Positions 21,326 to 21,348 of a stretch of DNA of 21,348 nucleotides are shown piece by piece. The notes below the pieces were generated by a model. That model was not told the origin of the DNA, searched no databases, and saw only the letters and a list, made by a program, of their open reading frames with translations. Both the position numbers and the translations under genes were made by a program. Within the stretch, counting starts at the first letter, position 1. The number at the start of each line of letters is the position of its first letter. The DNA comes from SVTX01 sp045538195 (GTDB lineage: Bacteria; Bacillota; Clostridia; Oscillospirales; CAG-272): NCBI GenBank assembly GCA_045538195.1, contig JAZSRA010000061.1, forward strand, positions 1 through 21,348, read 5' to 3'.

Positions 21326-21348
21326 GGGTCTTGTTCGAGAAAAAGCGA

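Overview
The window looks like chromosomal DNA from a gut-type Clostridia member, probably an uncultured Oscillospirales/Christensenellales-like Firmicute. This rests on AGGAGG-type ribosome sites, several TTGACA-17-TATAAT promoters, a low-GC Gram-positive gene set (PgeF/YlmD-like protein, ABC-F ATPase, sortase-free surface lipoproteins, a DUF6472-like mini-protein), a possible cre site and short dispersed palindromes in most intergenic gaps. The assignment is inference. No tRNA, rRNA, transposase, phage gene or CRISPR array was seen.

Layout. 1-304: GC-rich repeat and terminators. 329-770 (minus): promoter, structured RNA 'A', terminator with a TTCG loop, then a 58-aa Cys-rich protein. 795-1822: PgeF-like gene with promoter and terminator. 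1832-2072: array of tiny hairpins joined by GTGATAT. 2076-4022 (minus): ABC-F ATPase. 4094-7081: two-gene operon of a GpsA-like dehydrogenase and a cytoplasmic heparinase II/III-like enzyme. 7104-8156 (minus): exported CHAP amidase. 8274-10883: MglB and MglA of a galactose-type ABC importer, with no MglC. 11169-12773: operon of a glycyl-radical-enzyme activase, a EutS/PduU microcompartment shell protein and a EutP/PduV GTPase, followed by a second micro-hairpin array. 12931-14095: ParA ATPase overlapping a Lys/Ala-rich partner. 14236-16919: Zn/Cd-type resistance module (promoter, operator, ArsR/CadC-like repressor, separate HMA chaperone, P1B ATPase). 17009-17660: promoter, structured RNA 'B', terminator with a TTCG loop, then a 142-aa unknown protein. 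17698-21044 (minus): HD hydrolase, cytidine deaminase, DUF6472-like protein, membrane protein and LRR lipoprotein. 21110-21325: another repeat family.

Most notable. (1) RNAs A and B, about 16 kb apart on opposite strands, share promoter-proximal sequence, a closing stem starting at the predicted transcription start, a 22-23 nt conserved tail and a CTTCGG terminator directly before a ribosome site. Of 12 aligned closing-stem pairs, 8 are identical and 4 differ by compensatory double changes. This looks like an RNA family that I cannot name. (2) The microcompartment genes sit beside a ParA ATPase and a small basic partner, which suggests a McdAB-like positioning pair for a metabolosome. That is a hypothesis: such pairs may also occur away from microcompartments. 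(3) The GpsA-like enzyme has His where the family's phosphate-binding Arg is expected, and it is coupled to a heparinase-fold enzyme. (4) At least two kinds of dispersed palindrome recur at gene boundaries.
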